A DNA stretch of 64,000 nt from Denitrobacterium detoxificans (lineage in GTDB: Bacteria; Actinomycetota; Coriobacteriia; Coriobacteriales; Eggerthellaceae): assembly GCF_015062615.1 (NCBI RefSeq), contig NZ_SUUH01000001.1, positions 470,366-534,365 on the forward strand, given 5' to 3'. Below, piece after piece: positions 16,924-27,097 of the stretch. The position numbers were made by a program, and so were the translations under genes. The stretch's first letter is position 1, and every line of letters begins with the position of its first letter. The notes under the pieces were generated by a model. It worked only from the letters and a program-made list of their open reading frames with translations, was not told where the DNA came from and searched no databases.

Positions 16924-18384
16924 ATGACTGCAGAAGCAATTCGCAAGATCATTGACCAGAAAGATCCCGACCTAACGTATCTTGGCCTTGCCTTCTGGAT
17001 GGCCTGGAACTCCATTGCCTTTTCGGGGCTATTCTGGGCCGACGCAACGGGGCAGGCCGACGCCATCGATCGCCTGGTGTTCACTCACCTCACCGCCTGC
17101 GTCGTCGCGCTGATCCTCATTGCTCTCGCGTCGAAGCAATGCAAGCGCTTCATCGCGAAGAATTGGTTCACCATGGCAGGCGCCGGCATCGCCACCATCG
17201 GCACGGTGCTCATCTTGCTCACCCCTTCCATCGCTCCGGCGGCCTTCGAAATCGGGGGCATTCTCACCGGCATGGGTACCACGTTCATTTTCTTCCGCGC
17301 CGCCCCTCTATACGGATCGCTTCCGCCACGCCGCGCAGTGTATATGCTTGCGCGTTGCATGCTCTACGCAGCCGGCATCGTCTTCCTGCTCAACTGTTGC
17401 AATGACATCGTCGCCATATCCTCCTTCGCCATCCTGCCGCTCTGCGCAAGCGCGCTACTGTGCATACGCAGCGAATCAGTGCGCGGCGAAGCCCAGATGC
17501 TCTACCGCGATGGCGCACCCACCCAGCGAACGGTTCTTGTACTCGGGGCCATCATCATATGTTCAACGGGATTCAAGGTCCTCGAATCGTACATACTGAC
17601 AGGTATGCCCACCGATCGCCTTGCTGCCAGCATGCTCACGAGCAACGTACTGCAAGTACTACCAGCGCTAGGAATTATGATTGCCACGCTCTTCGGGCAT
17701 AACGAACGATCGGGCATCATGAAAACGTACCTGGTTGCCAGCATCGCGCTCATGGTGCTCATGCTGGGAATAGCGCTTTCGGGCGTTCAGGACCCAACAA
17801 CCGCCGCCCTGTCGCATACCATCTGCACGCTGTACAACACCATCGTCTGGGCAATGCTGGCCTGGACGGTGTATCAGCTGCAATCGGGCGCCCTGCGCGT
17901 ATTCGGCTTCGGAAACGCCGCGCTGGCCACGGGCACGGCACTGGGATCGCTCATCGCGATAGGATTCCGCAATGGGATCATTCCCGATTCGTACAACCTT
18001 GCCCTCCTCGTTGTTTTCGGCATACTCACGCTGGCCAGCTCGCTATTCGTCTTCTCGGAAAACCGCATGGGCAACCTGCTTCTGCCCATCAAGGAAGACC
18101 TGCTGAAGACCGATGTCTTCAACCCGCAGGAACGCCTTACCGCAGAATGGGAGCGCAACTGCCAAGCGCTCGCCGAGTCGCATGGCCTCTCCGCGCGCGA
18201 AACCGACATCTTCACCCAGCTGGCCCACGGCGCAACGCCCGCCGAAATCGCAGAGGCGGAAACCATTTCCATCTACACGGTACGCGCCCACGTGCGAGCC
18301 ATCTACTCGAAACTCAACGTACATTCGAAGAAGGAGCTCATCGACCGCGTGAACCAGGGCTTCGACACGGGCGGCGATTCGTAG
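16924..18384 (+). CDS. Membrane-bound LuxR-type one-component regulator
   Basis: 486 residues; the ATG at 16924 has GAGAGG six bases upstream and is preferred over the ATG at 16918. The first 370 residues form roughly 12 hydrophobic segments in an MFS-like arrangement. The C-terminal 60 residues are a GerE/LuxR helix-turn-helix (LSARETDIFTQLAHGATPAEIAEAETISIYTVRAHVRAIYSKL). Such proteins probably sense a ligand in the membrane domain and bind DNA directly. It diverges from the molybdoenzyme operon and is its probable regulator, perhaps through the TTGACTA repeats. Confidence 0.88.
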   Translation: MTAEAIRKIIDQKDPDLTYLGLAFWMAWNSIAFSGLFWADATGQADAIDRLVFTHLTACVVALILIALASKQCKRFIAKNWFTMAGAGIATIGTVLILLTPSIAPAAFEIGGILTGMGTTFIFFRAAPLYGSLPPRRAVYMLARCMLYAAGIVFLLNCCNDIVAISSFAILPLCASALLCIRSESVRGEAQMLYRDGAPTQRTVLVLGAIIICSTGFKVLESYILTGMPTDRLAASMLTSNVLQVLPALGIMIATLFGHNERSGIMKTYLVASIALMVLMLGIALSGVQDPTTAALSHTICTLYNTIVWAMLAWTVYQLQSGALRVFGFGNAALATGTALGSLIAIGFRNGIIPDSYNLALLVVFGILTLASSLFVFSENRMGNLLLPIKEDLLKTDVFNPQERLTAEWERNCQALAESHGLSARETDIFTQLAHGATPAEIAEAETISIYTVRAHVRAIYSKLNVHSKKELIDRVNQGFDTGGDS

Positions 18385-18423
18385 GGCCAAGCGCCACCAC
18401 CCCACGCAACCCCATACGCAAAA

Positions 18424-18454
18424 AGGGCGGCTCGCTCAATGCGAACCGCCCTTC
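18424..18454 (-). terminator. Hairpin terminator between convergent genes
   Basis: AAGGGCGG (18424-18431) pairs with CCGCCCTT (18447-18454), with an inner TCGC/GCGA stem and the loop TCAAT. The A-run at 18421-18425 supplies a U-tract for the minus-strand cytochrome transcript. Confidence 0.7.
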
Positions 18455-18475
18455 GAATGCACTGTCGATTTCGAC

Positions 18476-19024
18476 TTATGCCTTCATGCTCTGACCGCCA
18501 TTGCTGTGGCACTCGCCGCAGGTATCCACCTGCGAAGCATGGCCCTTATGGCACTCGTTGCAGTTCATCTCGCCATGCGGCTGAGAATGCGGATTGTAGG
18601 CACCCAGATCAGCCGTCTTCTCGGCAAGAGCCTCGTAGCTATCGCCATGGCACGAGAGGCAGGTCTCGTTGTCCACGTAATAGCGATCGGCAAGGCCCAG
18701 GTTGTCGGTGTTGCCCGTAAGCTGGGAGCCCAGCTCGGCCAGCTGCACATCAAGCTCAGCCTTGTGGCAATCGAGGCAGGTCACGTTTGCGCCTGCATGC
18801 AGGTGCGCAAGACCGGCACCTTCGGAAGCATCCGTGCCCTCGTAGTTGGCAAGATGCTCGCCCATGCTGTCATGGCACACCGTACCGCAGAAGGAAGGCG
18901 TGTTGTGCCACGCGAAAGCACCAATGCCAGCGATGATCACGACGGCAACGATAACGCCCGCTACGATGCCCTTCTTATGAACCTTCTTCTGAGGCTGCTC
19001 CTGAGAGGTCATTTCCTCTGCCAT
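18476..19024 (-). CDS. Membrane-anchored multihaem c-type cytochrome (NapC/NrfH/Cgr1-like)
   Basis: 182 residues, starting at the ATG at 19024 behind GAAAGGAG and three bases after the flavoprotein stop. It has a short cytoplasmic tail, one membrane anchor (IVAGVIVAVVIIAGIGAFAW, about 20-39), then an external haem domain. The canonical haem sites are CLDCH, CLSCH, CNECH and CGECH. The first site is CGTVCH, a CxxxCH with one extra residue, followed by DSM, recalling the CxxCHxM of NrfH haem 1. It probably passes electrons from menaquinol to the neighbouring flavoprotein reductase. Confidence 0.87.
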   Translation of the reverse strand: MAEEMTSQEQPQKKVHKKGIVAGVIVAVVIIAGIGAFAWHNTPSFCGTVCHDSMGEHLANYEGTDASEGAGLAHLHAGANVTCLDCHKAELDVQLAELGSQLTGNTDNLGLADRYYVDNETCLSCHGDSYEALAEKTADLGAYNPHSQPHGEMNCNECHKGHASQVDTCGECHSNGGQSMKA

Positions 19025-19027
19025 TGC

Positions 19028-20773
19028 TTATTCTCCTTTCGCAGCATGCTCGCCGGACACGTAGCCAAAGGTGACGCAACGGCCCACCGAAGGCCCGAAG
19101 ATGTGACGCGGATAGTTACCGCTGAAGAAGCCACCCGAAGCGCCACCTGCGGCATACAGGCCCTCGATGACGTTGTTGTCGTAGTCGAGAACGTGGCAGT
19201 TGTAGTCAACTACCAGGCCAGATACCGTAGCCAGAATGGTGGACTGATGGATCATGGCAAAGAACTCGTCGCCTTCGATCTTGGTGGCCTTGGCCATGTT
19301 GCGATTGAAGTCGTCGTCCTTGCTGGCATCCTTGAACGCGTTGAAGCGAGCACACTCGTCCTCGAGCGTCTTGGCGTCGCAGCCAATCTTCTCGGCCAGT
19401 TCGGCAAGGCTGCTGGCGCGGAATGCCCAGCCCTTTTCAATCAGGCCGTCAAAAGCGGTGAGAGCCTTCTCACGAGCGGCGTCCTCGAGGGAAGCCAGCT
19501 GAGTGGAGCTGGACAGGCGCCAGGTACGGGCACCGCAGCCCTGCTGAGCGCTAATGGCGTTGGAGCGAGCCTGGAACGGAAGGTCCTCGGCGCAGAAGCG
19601 CACGCCCTTCTCATTGATCATGATGCCGCTCAGGAAGGGGCTCAGGCCCGTAGCGCCGCTGTAGAAGCCGGTCGGGTTGCCGAAGTCGAAGTTCATGACC
19701 GCAGCAGGCAGCGGATCCATCTGGCCACCAATGGCCAGGCCCATCAGCTGACCGTCGCCCGTTGAACCCGTGTTGGGGCACCAAGAGGCGTAATTGGTCA
19801 CGTCTTCGGTACGGCACCAGGACTTCAGCATCGTGGGGTTGGCCTCGAAGCCACCCGTTGCCAGGATGACGCCCTTGCTGGCGTTTACGCGGAAGTAACC
19901 GGACTCATCCTTGCAGATGGCGCCCGTTACGCGACCGCCGTCTTCGCGCTCGAGCTTCACGATTGCCGTCTTGTAGCGCAGATCGGCATTCGCGCGCTTG
20001 CTGAACGTGTTGGCCAGGTCGGCAACGATCATGATGCCAGCGCCACCAGCGTTATTCGTGGTCTGCTCGGACCACTGCTCGCTCTTGAAGGCGATTTCGG
20101 TCTGGGGAGCAGCATAGCCGTGCGATGCGGGAGTGCCAGCCTTGAAGTACGTCTGAATTTGGCCTTCGCCTTCATCGAACTTCTCCTGCAGCCAGTCGGC
20201 AGCCTCGCCGGAACGGTCGCCCCACAGCTTGATGGGGTCTACCGGCACGCGGTACTGGGCGGCAAAGCGCATGACGTCCATCATCTCGGCCTTGTCGACG
20301 ATGTTGCCGGCTTCTTCCATCTTCTTGCCGCCAACAACGCCCATGCCCTCGAACATGCCGCGGCCCACGTCCATCTTCTCGATGCAGAGAACCTGCGTGG
20401 TGCCATCATCGGAAGCAGACAGAGCGGCAACGGAACCCGTCAGGCCGCAGCCAGCGACCAGAACGTCGGTTTCCTCGGTGCGGACGATCTCGCTCTCGGG
20501 GATGTCGCGCATCTCGAATGCAACGTTGCCCGTACGAGTGAGATCGCTCTCAAGGTCGAGTACGGGGATGTTGCGCGTCTTCACGGGGAACACGTCCGTG
20601 TACAAGTCGGCGTTGAACTTGCCTACACCACCCGCGTTCTTCACGGCAGCCGTATTCGACGCCTGCGAAGAGCAACCCGCAAGACCAAATGCACCGGCTG
20701 CAGCCAGTGCGCTCACGCCAGCGGCCTTCAGAAAGCCGCGACGCGTAGGCTCTAGGCATTCATGTTTGCCCAT
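19028..20773 (-). CDS. Tat-exported flavoprotein reductase partnered with a cytochrome
   Basis: 581 residues from the ATG at 20773 (CAGGAGGG upstream). Signals in order: twin-arginine TRRGFLKAAG, hydrophobic stretch, lipobox-like LAGC, then the FAD fingerprint VLVAGCGLTGSVAALSASDDG near residue 104. The second FAD/substrate region is VILATGGFEANPTMLKSW, and the C-terminal FAD loop is GLYAAGGASGGFFSGNYPRHIFG. It belongs to the fumarate reductase flavoprotein-like family that is greatly expanded in Eggerthellaceae for exotic electron acceptors. It has no CxxCH of its own, consistent with the cytochrome gene immediately downstream. It diverges from a membrane LuxR gene. Confidence 0.88.
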   Translation of the reverse strand: MGKHECLEPTRRGFLKAAGVSALAAAGAFGLAGCSSQASNTAAVKNAGGVGKFNADLYTDVFPVKTRNIPVLDLESDLTRTGNVAFEMRDIPESEIVRTEETDVLVAGCGLTGSVAALSASDDGTTQVLCIEKMDVGRGMFEGMGVVGGKKMEEAGNIVDKAEMMDVMRFAAQYRVPVDPIKLWGDRSGEAADWLQEKFDEGEGQIQTYFKAGTPASHGYAAPQTEIAFKSEQWSEQTTNNAGGAGIMIVADLANTFSKRANADLRYKTAIVKLEREDGGRVTGAICKDESGYFRVNASKGVILATGGFEANPTMLKSWCRTEDVTNYASWCPNTGSTGDGQLMGLAIGGQMDPLPAAVMNFDFGNPTGFYSGATGLSPFLSGIMINEKGVRFCAEDLPFQARSNAISAQQGCGARTWRLSSSTQLASLEDAAREKALTAFDGLIEKGWAFRASSLAELAEKIGCDAKTLEDECARFNAFKDASKDDDFNRNMAKATKIEGDEFFAMIHQSTILATVSGLVVDYNCHVLDYDNNVIEGLYAAGGASGGFFSGNYPRHIFGPSVGRCVTFGYVSGEHAAKGE

Positions 20774-20894
20774 AGATTACTTCCCTCCTGTGTCTACCTG
20801 TAATCCACTTGCCTTTTTTCTCCGCGCGGTATACCGTCCCGCAAGACGAGTTGAACCGCGCACGTACTTTGTATCCCCACACGGACGCACATGC

Positions 20895-20949
20895 ACGGGT
20901 GAAGGACGGGGCTCTTGGGCGAAATGGGTTTCACCCGTATATCACCCGT
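20895..20949. promoter_or_regulatory. TCACCCGT repeat operator cluster and promoter region
   Basis: TCACCCGT occurs at 20931-20938 and 20942-20949, exactly 11 bp (one helical turn) apart, and inverted (ACGGGTGA) at 20895-20902. It lies in the spacer between the divergent flavoprotein and LuxR genes. A -10-like TACAAT at 20976-20981 for the LuxR gene, with a weak TTAAAC at 20953-20958, follows just downstream, so binding here could act as activator or repressor. Confidence 0.55.
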
Positions 20950-21011
20950 TAGTTAAACAGGCCTTTTAGGTTTGATACAATAACAATCGCAATTACAGGG
21001 AGGCGATTGCA

Positions 21012-22472
21012 ATGGCAGACGAACAGCAGACGCAGACAAGCGATAAGGCTACAAACGCCCCGTTTTTCTTCCCCGAAAACGAGGAAACGGGCGCCCATAT
21101 GTACCCCATCCGCTTCCTGGGTTTGGCATTTTTCATTACGTGGCTCTGCCTTACGCACATTTCCTCCATTTACCCGGCGAACCCCGACTGGGAAGCCGAG
21201 CGCACGCTCTTCGACCTCGGAATGCGCATCGGCGACGTGGGGTCGCTCGCCCTCTTCGCCATATTTGCACCCCGCCTGCAATCGTTCTCGCGCCATATGC
21301 CCATGGCCGTAACGACGTGCGCGCTTTCCTGCATGGGCACGCTCCTCATGGCGCTCTGCGTATTCCCCATGCACCTTCCGCCAGCCATCATCATCGTGCT
21401 GAGTGCGCTCACCGCCGTTGGCGGCTCCGTTCTCTTCTGCTTCTGGGCGCAGATCTACAGCCGCATGAGCACCACGCAATTGCTGGTCTATTCCGCGGGA
21501 TGCTGCATCGGGGCCTACGTGCTTTCCTTCTTCGTGGGGAGCCTGCGCCAGCCAGTGGCAATCTTCACCATCTCGCTTATGCCCCTCTGCTCGCTTTTCT
21601 GCGCATGGCTTTCGCAAAGTGCCCTTCCGCCCGAAAAGCCCGCAGCAGAAAACGTACGCTATCCCCTGCCCAAGCGCCTCATCGCCCTCATGACGATAGC
21701 CGCGCTCATCTCCAGCATTTCCGGGGTTCAAGAAACGCAGGGCGTGGGAGGATCGATGTTTCGCATCAGCGCGACCTGCATCGTGGGAATCACCCTGCTC
21801 ATTTGCACCATGCAAAAGCACACGATCGACTTTCGCCAATTCGCGCGCATCACCTTCCCCATTGCGGTGGTGGCGGTTCTGCTTATCCCCATTACGGTCC
21901 AGCCGTTCAATCTCGTGGCATCCTTCTTGGGAAAACTCGCGTACGTCTGCTTCACCATATTCGCCTTGATGATCATGGCAACCATCTGCCATCGCTACGA
22001 GGTGCCCAGTCTGCGTCCGTTTGCCTGCGCACGCGCATGTAGCGAAGCGGCCATACTCATTAGCGTCCTATCGAAGAACACGCTTCATTCGCTGCAGCTC
22101 AACACGGAGCAAGCGTTCCTATACGCCATCGCGACCATCTGCATCGTACTGCTGGCGCTTTGCGTTCTCATTTGGAGGCGCGAAAAGGCCGTGAACGAGG
22201 ACTGGGGCGCGTGCGGCATCTCGCTGGAAACGGGCGCACGCGTCATCGGCGAACGAGCGCGTTATGAACGCCGATGCCTCGAGCTTGCCGAAACCTACAA
22301 GCTCACCGAGCGCGAGGCGGAAATTCTGGCCTTGCTGGGACAAGATAAGACGCGCGCCGAAATCGAAGCCGAGCTCTTCCTGTCGGAGAATACGATCAAG
22401 ACGCATACCCGCCATATCTACCAGAAAACGGGCGCGCACTCACGCGAGGAAATCATCTCGCTCATTGGGTAA
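21012..22472 (+). CDS. Membrane-bound LuxR-type one-component regulator
   Basis: 486 residues starting at the ATG at 21012 behind GGGAGG. After a short soluble N-terminus (residues 1-30) come about 12 hydrophobic segments up to residue 390. A linker and a GerE helix-turn-helix follow (LTEREAEILALLGQDKTRAEIEAELFLSENTIKTHTRHIYQKTG). It is divergent from the flavoprotein-cytochrome operon and is the natural candidate for its control. It is one of four proteins of this architecture in the window. Confidence 0.88.
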   Translation: MADEQQTQTSDKATNAPFFFPENEETGAHMYPIRFLGLAFFITWLCLTHISSIYPANPDWEAERTLFDLGMRIGDVGSLALFAIFAPRLQSFSRHMPMAVTTCALSCMGTLLMALCVFPMHLPPAIIIVLSALTAVGGSVLFCFWAQIYSRMSTTQLLVYSAGCCIGAYVLSFFVGSLRQPVAIFTISLMPLCSLFCAWLSQSALPPEKPAAENVRYPLPKRLIALMTIAALISSISGVQETQGVGGSMFRISATCIVGITLLICTMQKHTIDFRQFARITFPIAVVAVLLIPITVQPFNLVASFLGKLAYVCFTIFALMIMATICHRYEVPSLRPFACARACSEAAILISVLSKNTLHSLQLNTEQAFLYAIATICIVLLALCVLIWRREKAVNEDWGACGISLETGARVIGERARYERRCLELAETYKLTEREAEILALLGQDKTRAEIEAELFLSENTIKTHTRHIYQKTGAHSREEIISLIG

Positions 22473-22506
22473 CAAGCTACGCGCAAACCGCAGGTCATAT
22501 AGCGAA

Positions 22507-22540
22507 AGCCGGGCTGGAAGCATACGCCCCCAGCCCGGCT
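22507..22540. terminator. Hairpin terminator between convergent genes
   Basis: AGCCGGGCTGG (22507-22517) and CCAGCCCGGCT (22530-22540) form a perfect 11-bp stem with a 12-base loop, followed by CATTCTTTGC. It separates the LuxR gene from the end of the activase gene. Confidence 0.7.
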
Positions 22541-22576
22541 CATTCTTTGCATTTACGCTAGGCTACGGCCTTTGGA

Positions 22577-25500
22577 TTACTCCCCCGCTTCGGCAGCCTT
22601 CTTGGCACGCTCTTCCTTCAGGTTCTCCTTGGCCACCGCAATCATAAGCTTGATGCGGTTGAGCTGGTTCACCTCGGAAGCGCCCGGGTCGTAGTCGACG
22701 GCCACGATATTGCTCTGCGGGTACTGGCGGCGCATCTCCTTGATGACGGCCTTGCCAACCACGTGGTTAGGCAGACACGCGAAGGGCTGCGTGCACACGA
22801 TGTTCGGCACGCCCTCGTTCACCAGTTCCACCATCTCGCCCGTAAGCAGCCAGCCCTCGCCCATGGTGTTGCCCAGGTCGATGATGTCGCTCGCGCCGTG
22901 GGCAATGTCCTCGATGCGCATGATGGGCTCGAAGCGCTTGCTGGCAGCCAGCGCCTTGCGTACGGGATTGCGCTGAGACTCCACGAACGTAACGAGCGAG
23001 CGTGCACCCAGGTACTTCTTCAGGTTGGGCGTAAGCTCCTTGTGGCGAACCGCCGGGTTCAGCATGCCGAACAGGAAGAAGTCCACCAAGCCGGGGACGT
23101 TCGCCTCGCAGCCTTCCGCCTCGATGGTGCCCACGATGTCGTTGTTGGCCGTGGGATGGAACTTCACCAGGATCTCGCCCACCACGCCCACGCGCGGCTT
23201 GCTGCCGAAATCGACGCAGGGCAGCTCGTCGAAGTCGCGCACGATCTGCTCGATGGCGCGGTTAAACTGGCGGCGGCTCATGGTCGTCTCATGCTCCACC
23301 AGGTAGTCCATCCACTTGCGGAACAACGCGTTCGCGCTGCCGGGCTCGGCTTCGTACGGACGGGTGCGATAGAGCATCTGCATGAGCAGGTCGCCAATGA
23401 CCAACACGGGAATGGCGGTAAGCAGCATCTTGCCCGTAACCTTGAAGCCCGAGTTCACTTCACCGGTGTTGTTGAACGCCAACGAAACCACGGGCACCTG
23501 GTCGAGGCCAGCCTCATGCAGGCCCTTGCGGATGAGCGCAATGTAGTTCGTGGCACGGCAGCCACCACCCGTCTGGGTGATGATGAACGCCGTCTTGTCC
23601 ATGTCGTAGCGGCCGCTGGTGGCAGCTTCCATAATCTGGCCCGTGACCAGGATGGACGGATAGCAGATGTCGTTGTTCACGTACTTCAGGCCCGCTTCCA
23701 CGGCACCCGTGTCCACGGCGGGCAGCAGTTCCAGGTTGTAGCCGTTGGCGCGGAACAGCGGTACCAAAAGCTCGAAGTGTATCGGGCTCATCTGCGGGGC
23801 CAGAATGGTATACGTCTCACGCATCTCCTCGGTGAACTCCACACGCGGGAATTCAGTGGATGCGGTCTTGCGATGCGTCTTGAACTCGAAGCCATCGGTG
23901 ACGCACGCGCCGCGGGCCTGGGAAAGCTCGGCACGAGCCGCGTCACGGTTCATATGCGCTTCGTCGATCGAGGGGTCCATGCCCTCTTCCTCGTGCGCGA
24001 ACTCGTCGTCGCCCGCACGCTGCTCCAGGGCAGCCATGAGCGAGCGGATGCGAATGCGCGCAGCACCCAGGTTCGAGATCTGGTCGATCTTGAGCAGGGT
24101 GTATACCTTGCCCGAGCCCTCCAAAATCTCTTCGACCTCGTCGGTGGTAAGGGCGTCCAGGCCGCAACCGAAGCTCATCATCTGAACCAGGTCGAGGTCG
24201 GAGCGCTGCGTGACCACGCGAGCGGCGTTGTACAGGCGCGTATGGTACATCCACTGGTCGTACACGCGCAGATTACGCTCGAGGTTACCCAGATGGGCTA
24301 CGGAATCCTCGGTAAGCACGGCCATGCCGAAGCCCGTGATAAGCTCGGGCAGCGCGTGGTTGATTTCCGGGTCGATGTGGTACGGACGACCTGCCAGCAC
24401 GATGCCGTGGCTATGATGCTCTTCCAGCCAGCGCAGCGTTTCCTCGCCCTTGGCGCGCATGGTGCTCTTGAAGTCCAAGTCGACCTGCCAAGCGCGGTCG
24501 ACGGCCTCGTTGATTTCCTTGCGCGTGGGCACGGCCACATTGGCAATGCCGCGCGCTTCCAGCTCGCGCTTGCGGTTCTTCGAAAGGTGCTCGTACAGGC
24601 GCTTCTTTAGGGCTTCCTTGTCGTCATAGGGAATGAACGGATTCAGGAAGTCGGTACGGCTCGTACGCAGCTCGTCGATGTTGAGCTTCAACGCCTCAGA
24701 GTAGCTCATGACAATCGGGCAGTTGAAGTGGTTGTTCGCACCTTCGTCTTCCTGGCGCTCCCAGCGAATGCAGGGCATCCAGATGAAGTCGACGTCGCGC
24801 TCCAGCAGTTCCATGATGTGGCCATGGGAAAGCTTCGCAGGATAGCAGGCGTTTTCGGACGGCATGGACTCGATGCCCGCCTCGAACGTCTCCTTCGTGC
24901 TAGCGCTGGAAAGCTCTACGCGATAGCCCAGCGTGGTAAAGAAGCTATGCCAGAACGGGTAGTTCTCGTACATGTTCAGCGCGCGGGGAATGCCCACGGT
25001 GCCATATTTCGCCTGATCGGCGGGAAGGACCTCGCGATTGAACAGCAGGTCGTTCTTGAACTCGAACAGGTTCGGAACGTCCTTGCTCTTCGTCTTCGCG
25101 CCTGCGCCACGCTCGCAGCGGTTGCCCGTGATGAAGCGACGGCGACGGCCCGTTTCGGGATCCTTGCCAAAGTCGTTGATGGTAAGCAGGCAGTTATTCG
25201 AGCACAGGCCACAACGCACGGTGCTGTGCTTTACCTCGAGCTGGTCGATTTCCGCCGGCGTAAGCATCTTGGTGCCCTTGCCCGCTGCGCGATCGCGCGC
25301 CAGCAGAGCCGCGCCCCAAGCGCCCATGAGGCCCGCAATGTCGGGGCGAATGGCGTCGTGGCCGGCCAGGTTCTCGAACGCACGCAGCACGGCGTCGTTC
25401 AGGAACGTGCCGCCCTGTACGATGGCATGCTCGCCAAGCTCGCTGGCGTCACGCAGCTTGATAACCTTGAACAGCGCGTTCTTGATGACCGAATAGGAAA

Positions 25501-27061
25501 GGCCTGCGCTGATGTCGGCAACGGTGGCGCCTTCCTTCTGCGCCTGCTTCACGCGACTGTTCATGAACACGGTGCAGCGACTACCCAGGTCGACGGGAGC
25601 GGCAGAATGCAGGGCCTCCTCCGCGAAATCCTGCACGGAAAGATTCAGCGACGTAGCAAACGCTTCGATGAAGCTACCGCAGCCAGCACTGCACGACTCA
25701 TTGAGCATGATGTGCTCAATGACGCCGTTCTTCACCGTCATGCACTTCATGTCCTGGCCGCCAATGTCCAGAATGAAGTCGACATCCGGGTTCAGCTCGC
25801 GGGCGCCGCGCAAATGCGCAACCGTCTCGATTTCGCCGCTGTCGGCCTGAATGGCCTCCAGCAGCAATGCCTCGCCATAGCCCGTAGTGGTGGTATGGCC
25901 AATGGTTACCAGCGCATTGCCCTGCTCGTCGCGAGGAATGCGCTCTTCCAGTTCGCCCAGCATGCGGCGCGCCGTGCCCAGCACGTCGCCCTTGTTGTTG
26001 GCGTAGAAGCTGTACAGCACCTGGCCGTCCTTGCCAATGAGGGCGGACTTCAGCGTGGTGGAGCCAGCGTCGATGCCCAGGTACGCCTCGCCGCGATATT
26101 CGGAAAGATCGCCCTTGGGAACAGCCGCCTTCGCATGGCGCTCGCGAAACGCCTGCAGCTCTTCCTCACTGCTGAACAGCGGCTCCAAGCGCGGCACTTC
26201 GCTACCCTGCACATCGCCCAAATCGGCCATGCGCTGCTTCAGGATGCCCAGGGAAACGACTTCCTCGTTCTCCTCGGACGCAAACGCGGCGCCACGGGCC
26301 ACGAACAGGTGCGATTCCTCGGGGATGATGGTGGTCTCGTCGGTGAGCTCGAGCGTTTCGATGAAGCGCTGGCGCAGCTCGGAAAGGTAATGCAGGGGGC
26401 CACCCAGAAACGCCACGTTGCCGCGGATGGGGCGACCACATGCCAGGCCGGAAATGGTCTGCATGACCACGGCCTGCAGCACGCTCGCGGCAATGTCGTC
26501 CTTCTTGGCGCCTTCGTTCAGCAGGGGCTGCACGTCGGTCTTGGCGAACACACCGCAACGGCTGGCGATTGGGTAAATGATGGTGTGACGGCTGGCCATT
26601 TCGTTCAGGCCCGAGGCGTCGGTGTCAAGCAGCGTGGCCATCTGGTCGATGAACGCGCCCGTGCCACCTGCGCACGTGCCGTTCATGCGCTGCTCGATGC
26701 CACCATCCAGGTAGATGATCTTCGCGTCTTCGCCGCCCAGCTCGATGGCAACGTCGGTAGCGGGAATGATGCGCTCGATGGCCGTCTTGTTGGCCACGAC
26801 CTCCTGCACGAAGGGCACCTGGAGCCACTGCGAAAGCAGAAGGCCGCCCGAACCCGTGATGTCGATAGTGGCAGGCACATCGCCCACCTGCTCCAACGCC
26901 TCGTCGATGATATCCACGATGGTAGCGCGCACGTCGGAATGATGGCGGCGGTACACCGAGAACACCGTCTCGTCTTGCGGGTTCAGAACCAGAAGCTTTA
27001 CCGTAGTCGAACCTACGTCGACGCCGATGCGCATCTGGTCGTTCTCGTTTGCCTTGGTCAT
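22577..27061 (-). CDS. Giant acyl-CoA dehydratase activase-like protein (tandem BcrA/BadF ATPases + DUF2229 + HgdB-like)
   Basis: 1494 residues. Two ASKHA-type ATPase modules are visible, GVDVGSTTVKLLV with GGEDAKIIYLDGG (about 10-270) and GIDAGSTTLKSALIG with GGQDMKCMTVKNG (about 320-590). Each has the Cys-containing loop that binds the bridging 4Fe-4S cluster in archerases (NGTCAGGTGAF, ESCSAGCGSF). A DUF2229-type region follows (PRALNMYENYPFWHSFFTTLGYRVELS, about 680-900), then an HgdB/BcrB-like dehydratase-component region to the end (CYPSILVTGQIMEA, GGGCRATNYIALIRKGL). Such fusions are widespread in strict anaerobes but their reaction is not established; ATP-driven low-potential electron transfer is inferred. 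A TetR gene precedes it by 36 bp. Confidence 0.87.
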   Translation of the reverse strand: MTKANENDQMRIGVDVGSTTVKLLVLNPQDETVFSVYRRHHSDVRATIVDIIDEALEQVGDVPATIDITGSGGLLLSQWLQVPFVQEVVANKTAIERIIPATDVAIELGGEDAKIIYLDGGIEQRMNGTCAGGTGAFIDQMATLLDTDASGLNEMASRHTIIYPIASRCGVFAKTDVQPLLNEGAKKDDIAASVLQAVVMQTISGLACGRPIRGNVAFLGGPLHYLSELRQRFIETLELTDETTIIPEESHLFVARGAAFASEENEEVVSLGILKQRMADLGDVQGSEVPRLEPLFSSEEELQAFRERHAKAAVPKGDLSEYRGEAYLGIDAGSTTLKSALIGKDGQVLYSFYANNKGDVLGTARRMLGELEERIPRDEQGNALVTIGHTTTTGYGEALLLEAIQADSGEIETVAHLRGARELNPDVDFILDIGGQDMKCMTVKNGVIEHIMLNESCSAGCGSFIEAFATSLNLSVQDFAEEALHSAAPVDLGSRCTVFMNSRVKQAQKEGATVADISAGLSYSVIKNALFKVIKLRDASELGEHAIVQGGTFLNDAVLRAFENLAGHDAIRPDIAGLMGAWGAALLARDRAAGKGTKMLTPAEIDQLEVKHSTVRCGLCSNNCLLTINDFGKDPETGRRRRFITGNRCERGAGAKTKSKDVPNLFEFKNDLLFNREVLPADQAKYGTVGIPRALNMYENYPFWHSFFTTLGYRVELSSASTKETFEAGIESMPSENACYPAKLSHGHIMELLERDVDFIWMPCIRWERQEDEGANNHFNCPIVMSYSEALKLNIDELRTSRTDFLNPFIPYDDKEALKKRLYEHLSKNRKRELEARGIANVAVPTRKEINEAVDRAWQVDLDFKSTMRAKGEETLRWLEEHHSHGIVLAGRPYHIDPEINHALPELITGFGMAVLTEDSVAHLGNLERNLRVYDQWMYHTRLYNAARVVTQRSDLDLVQMMSFGCGLDALTTDEVEEILEGSGKVYTLLKIDQISNLGAARIRIRSLMAALEQRAGDDEFAHEEEGMDPSIDEAHMNRDAARAELSQARGACVTDGFEFKTHRKTASTEFPRVEFTEEMRETYTILAPQMSPIHFELLVPLFRANGYNLELLPAVDTGAVEAGLKYVNNDICYPSILVTGQIMEAATSGRYDMDKTAFIITQTGGGCRATNYIALIRKGLHEAGLDQVPVVSLAFNNTGEVNSGFKVTGKMLLTAIPVLVIGDLLMQMLYRTRPYEAEPGSANALFRKWMDYLVEHETTMSRRQFNRAIEQIVRDFDELPCVDFGSKPRVGVVGEILVKFHPTANNDIVGTIEAEGCEANVPGLVDFFLFGMLNPAVRHKELTPNLKKYLGARSLVTFVESQRNPVRKALAASKRFEPIMRIEDIAHGASDIIDLGNTMGEGWLLTGEMVELVNEGVPNIVCTQPFACLPNHVVGKAVIKEMRRQYPQSNIVAVDYDPGASEVNQLNRIKLMIAVAKENLKEERAKKAAEAGE

Positions 27062-27097
27062 ATAATGTCTCCTTTTAAACGGCCTGGGGCCGATTGA

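Noticed and set aside
24728..27097. A long open frame on the plus strand
   Set aside because: Antisense to the giant activase, whose domains are clear; the composition of the product is repetitive and motif-free.
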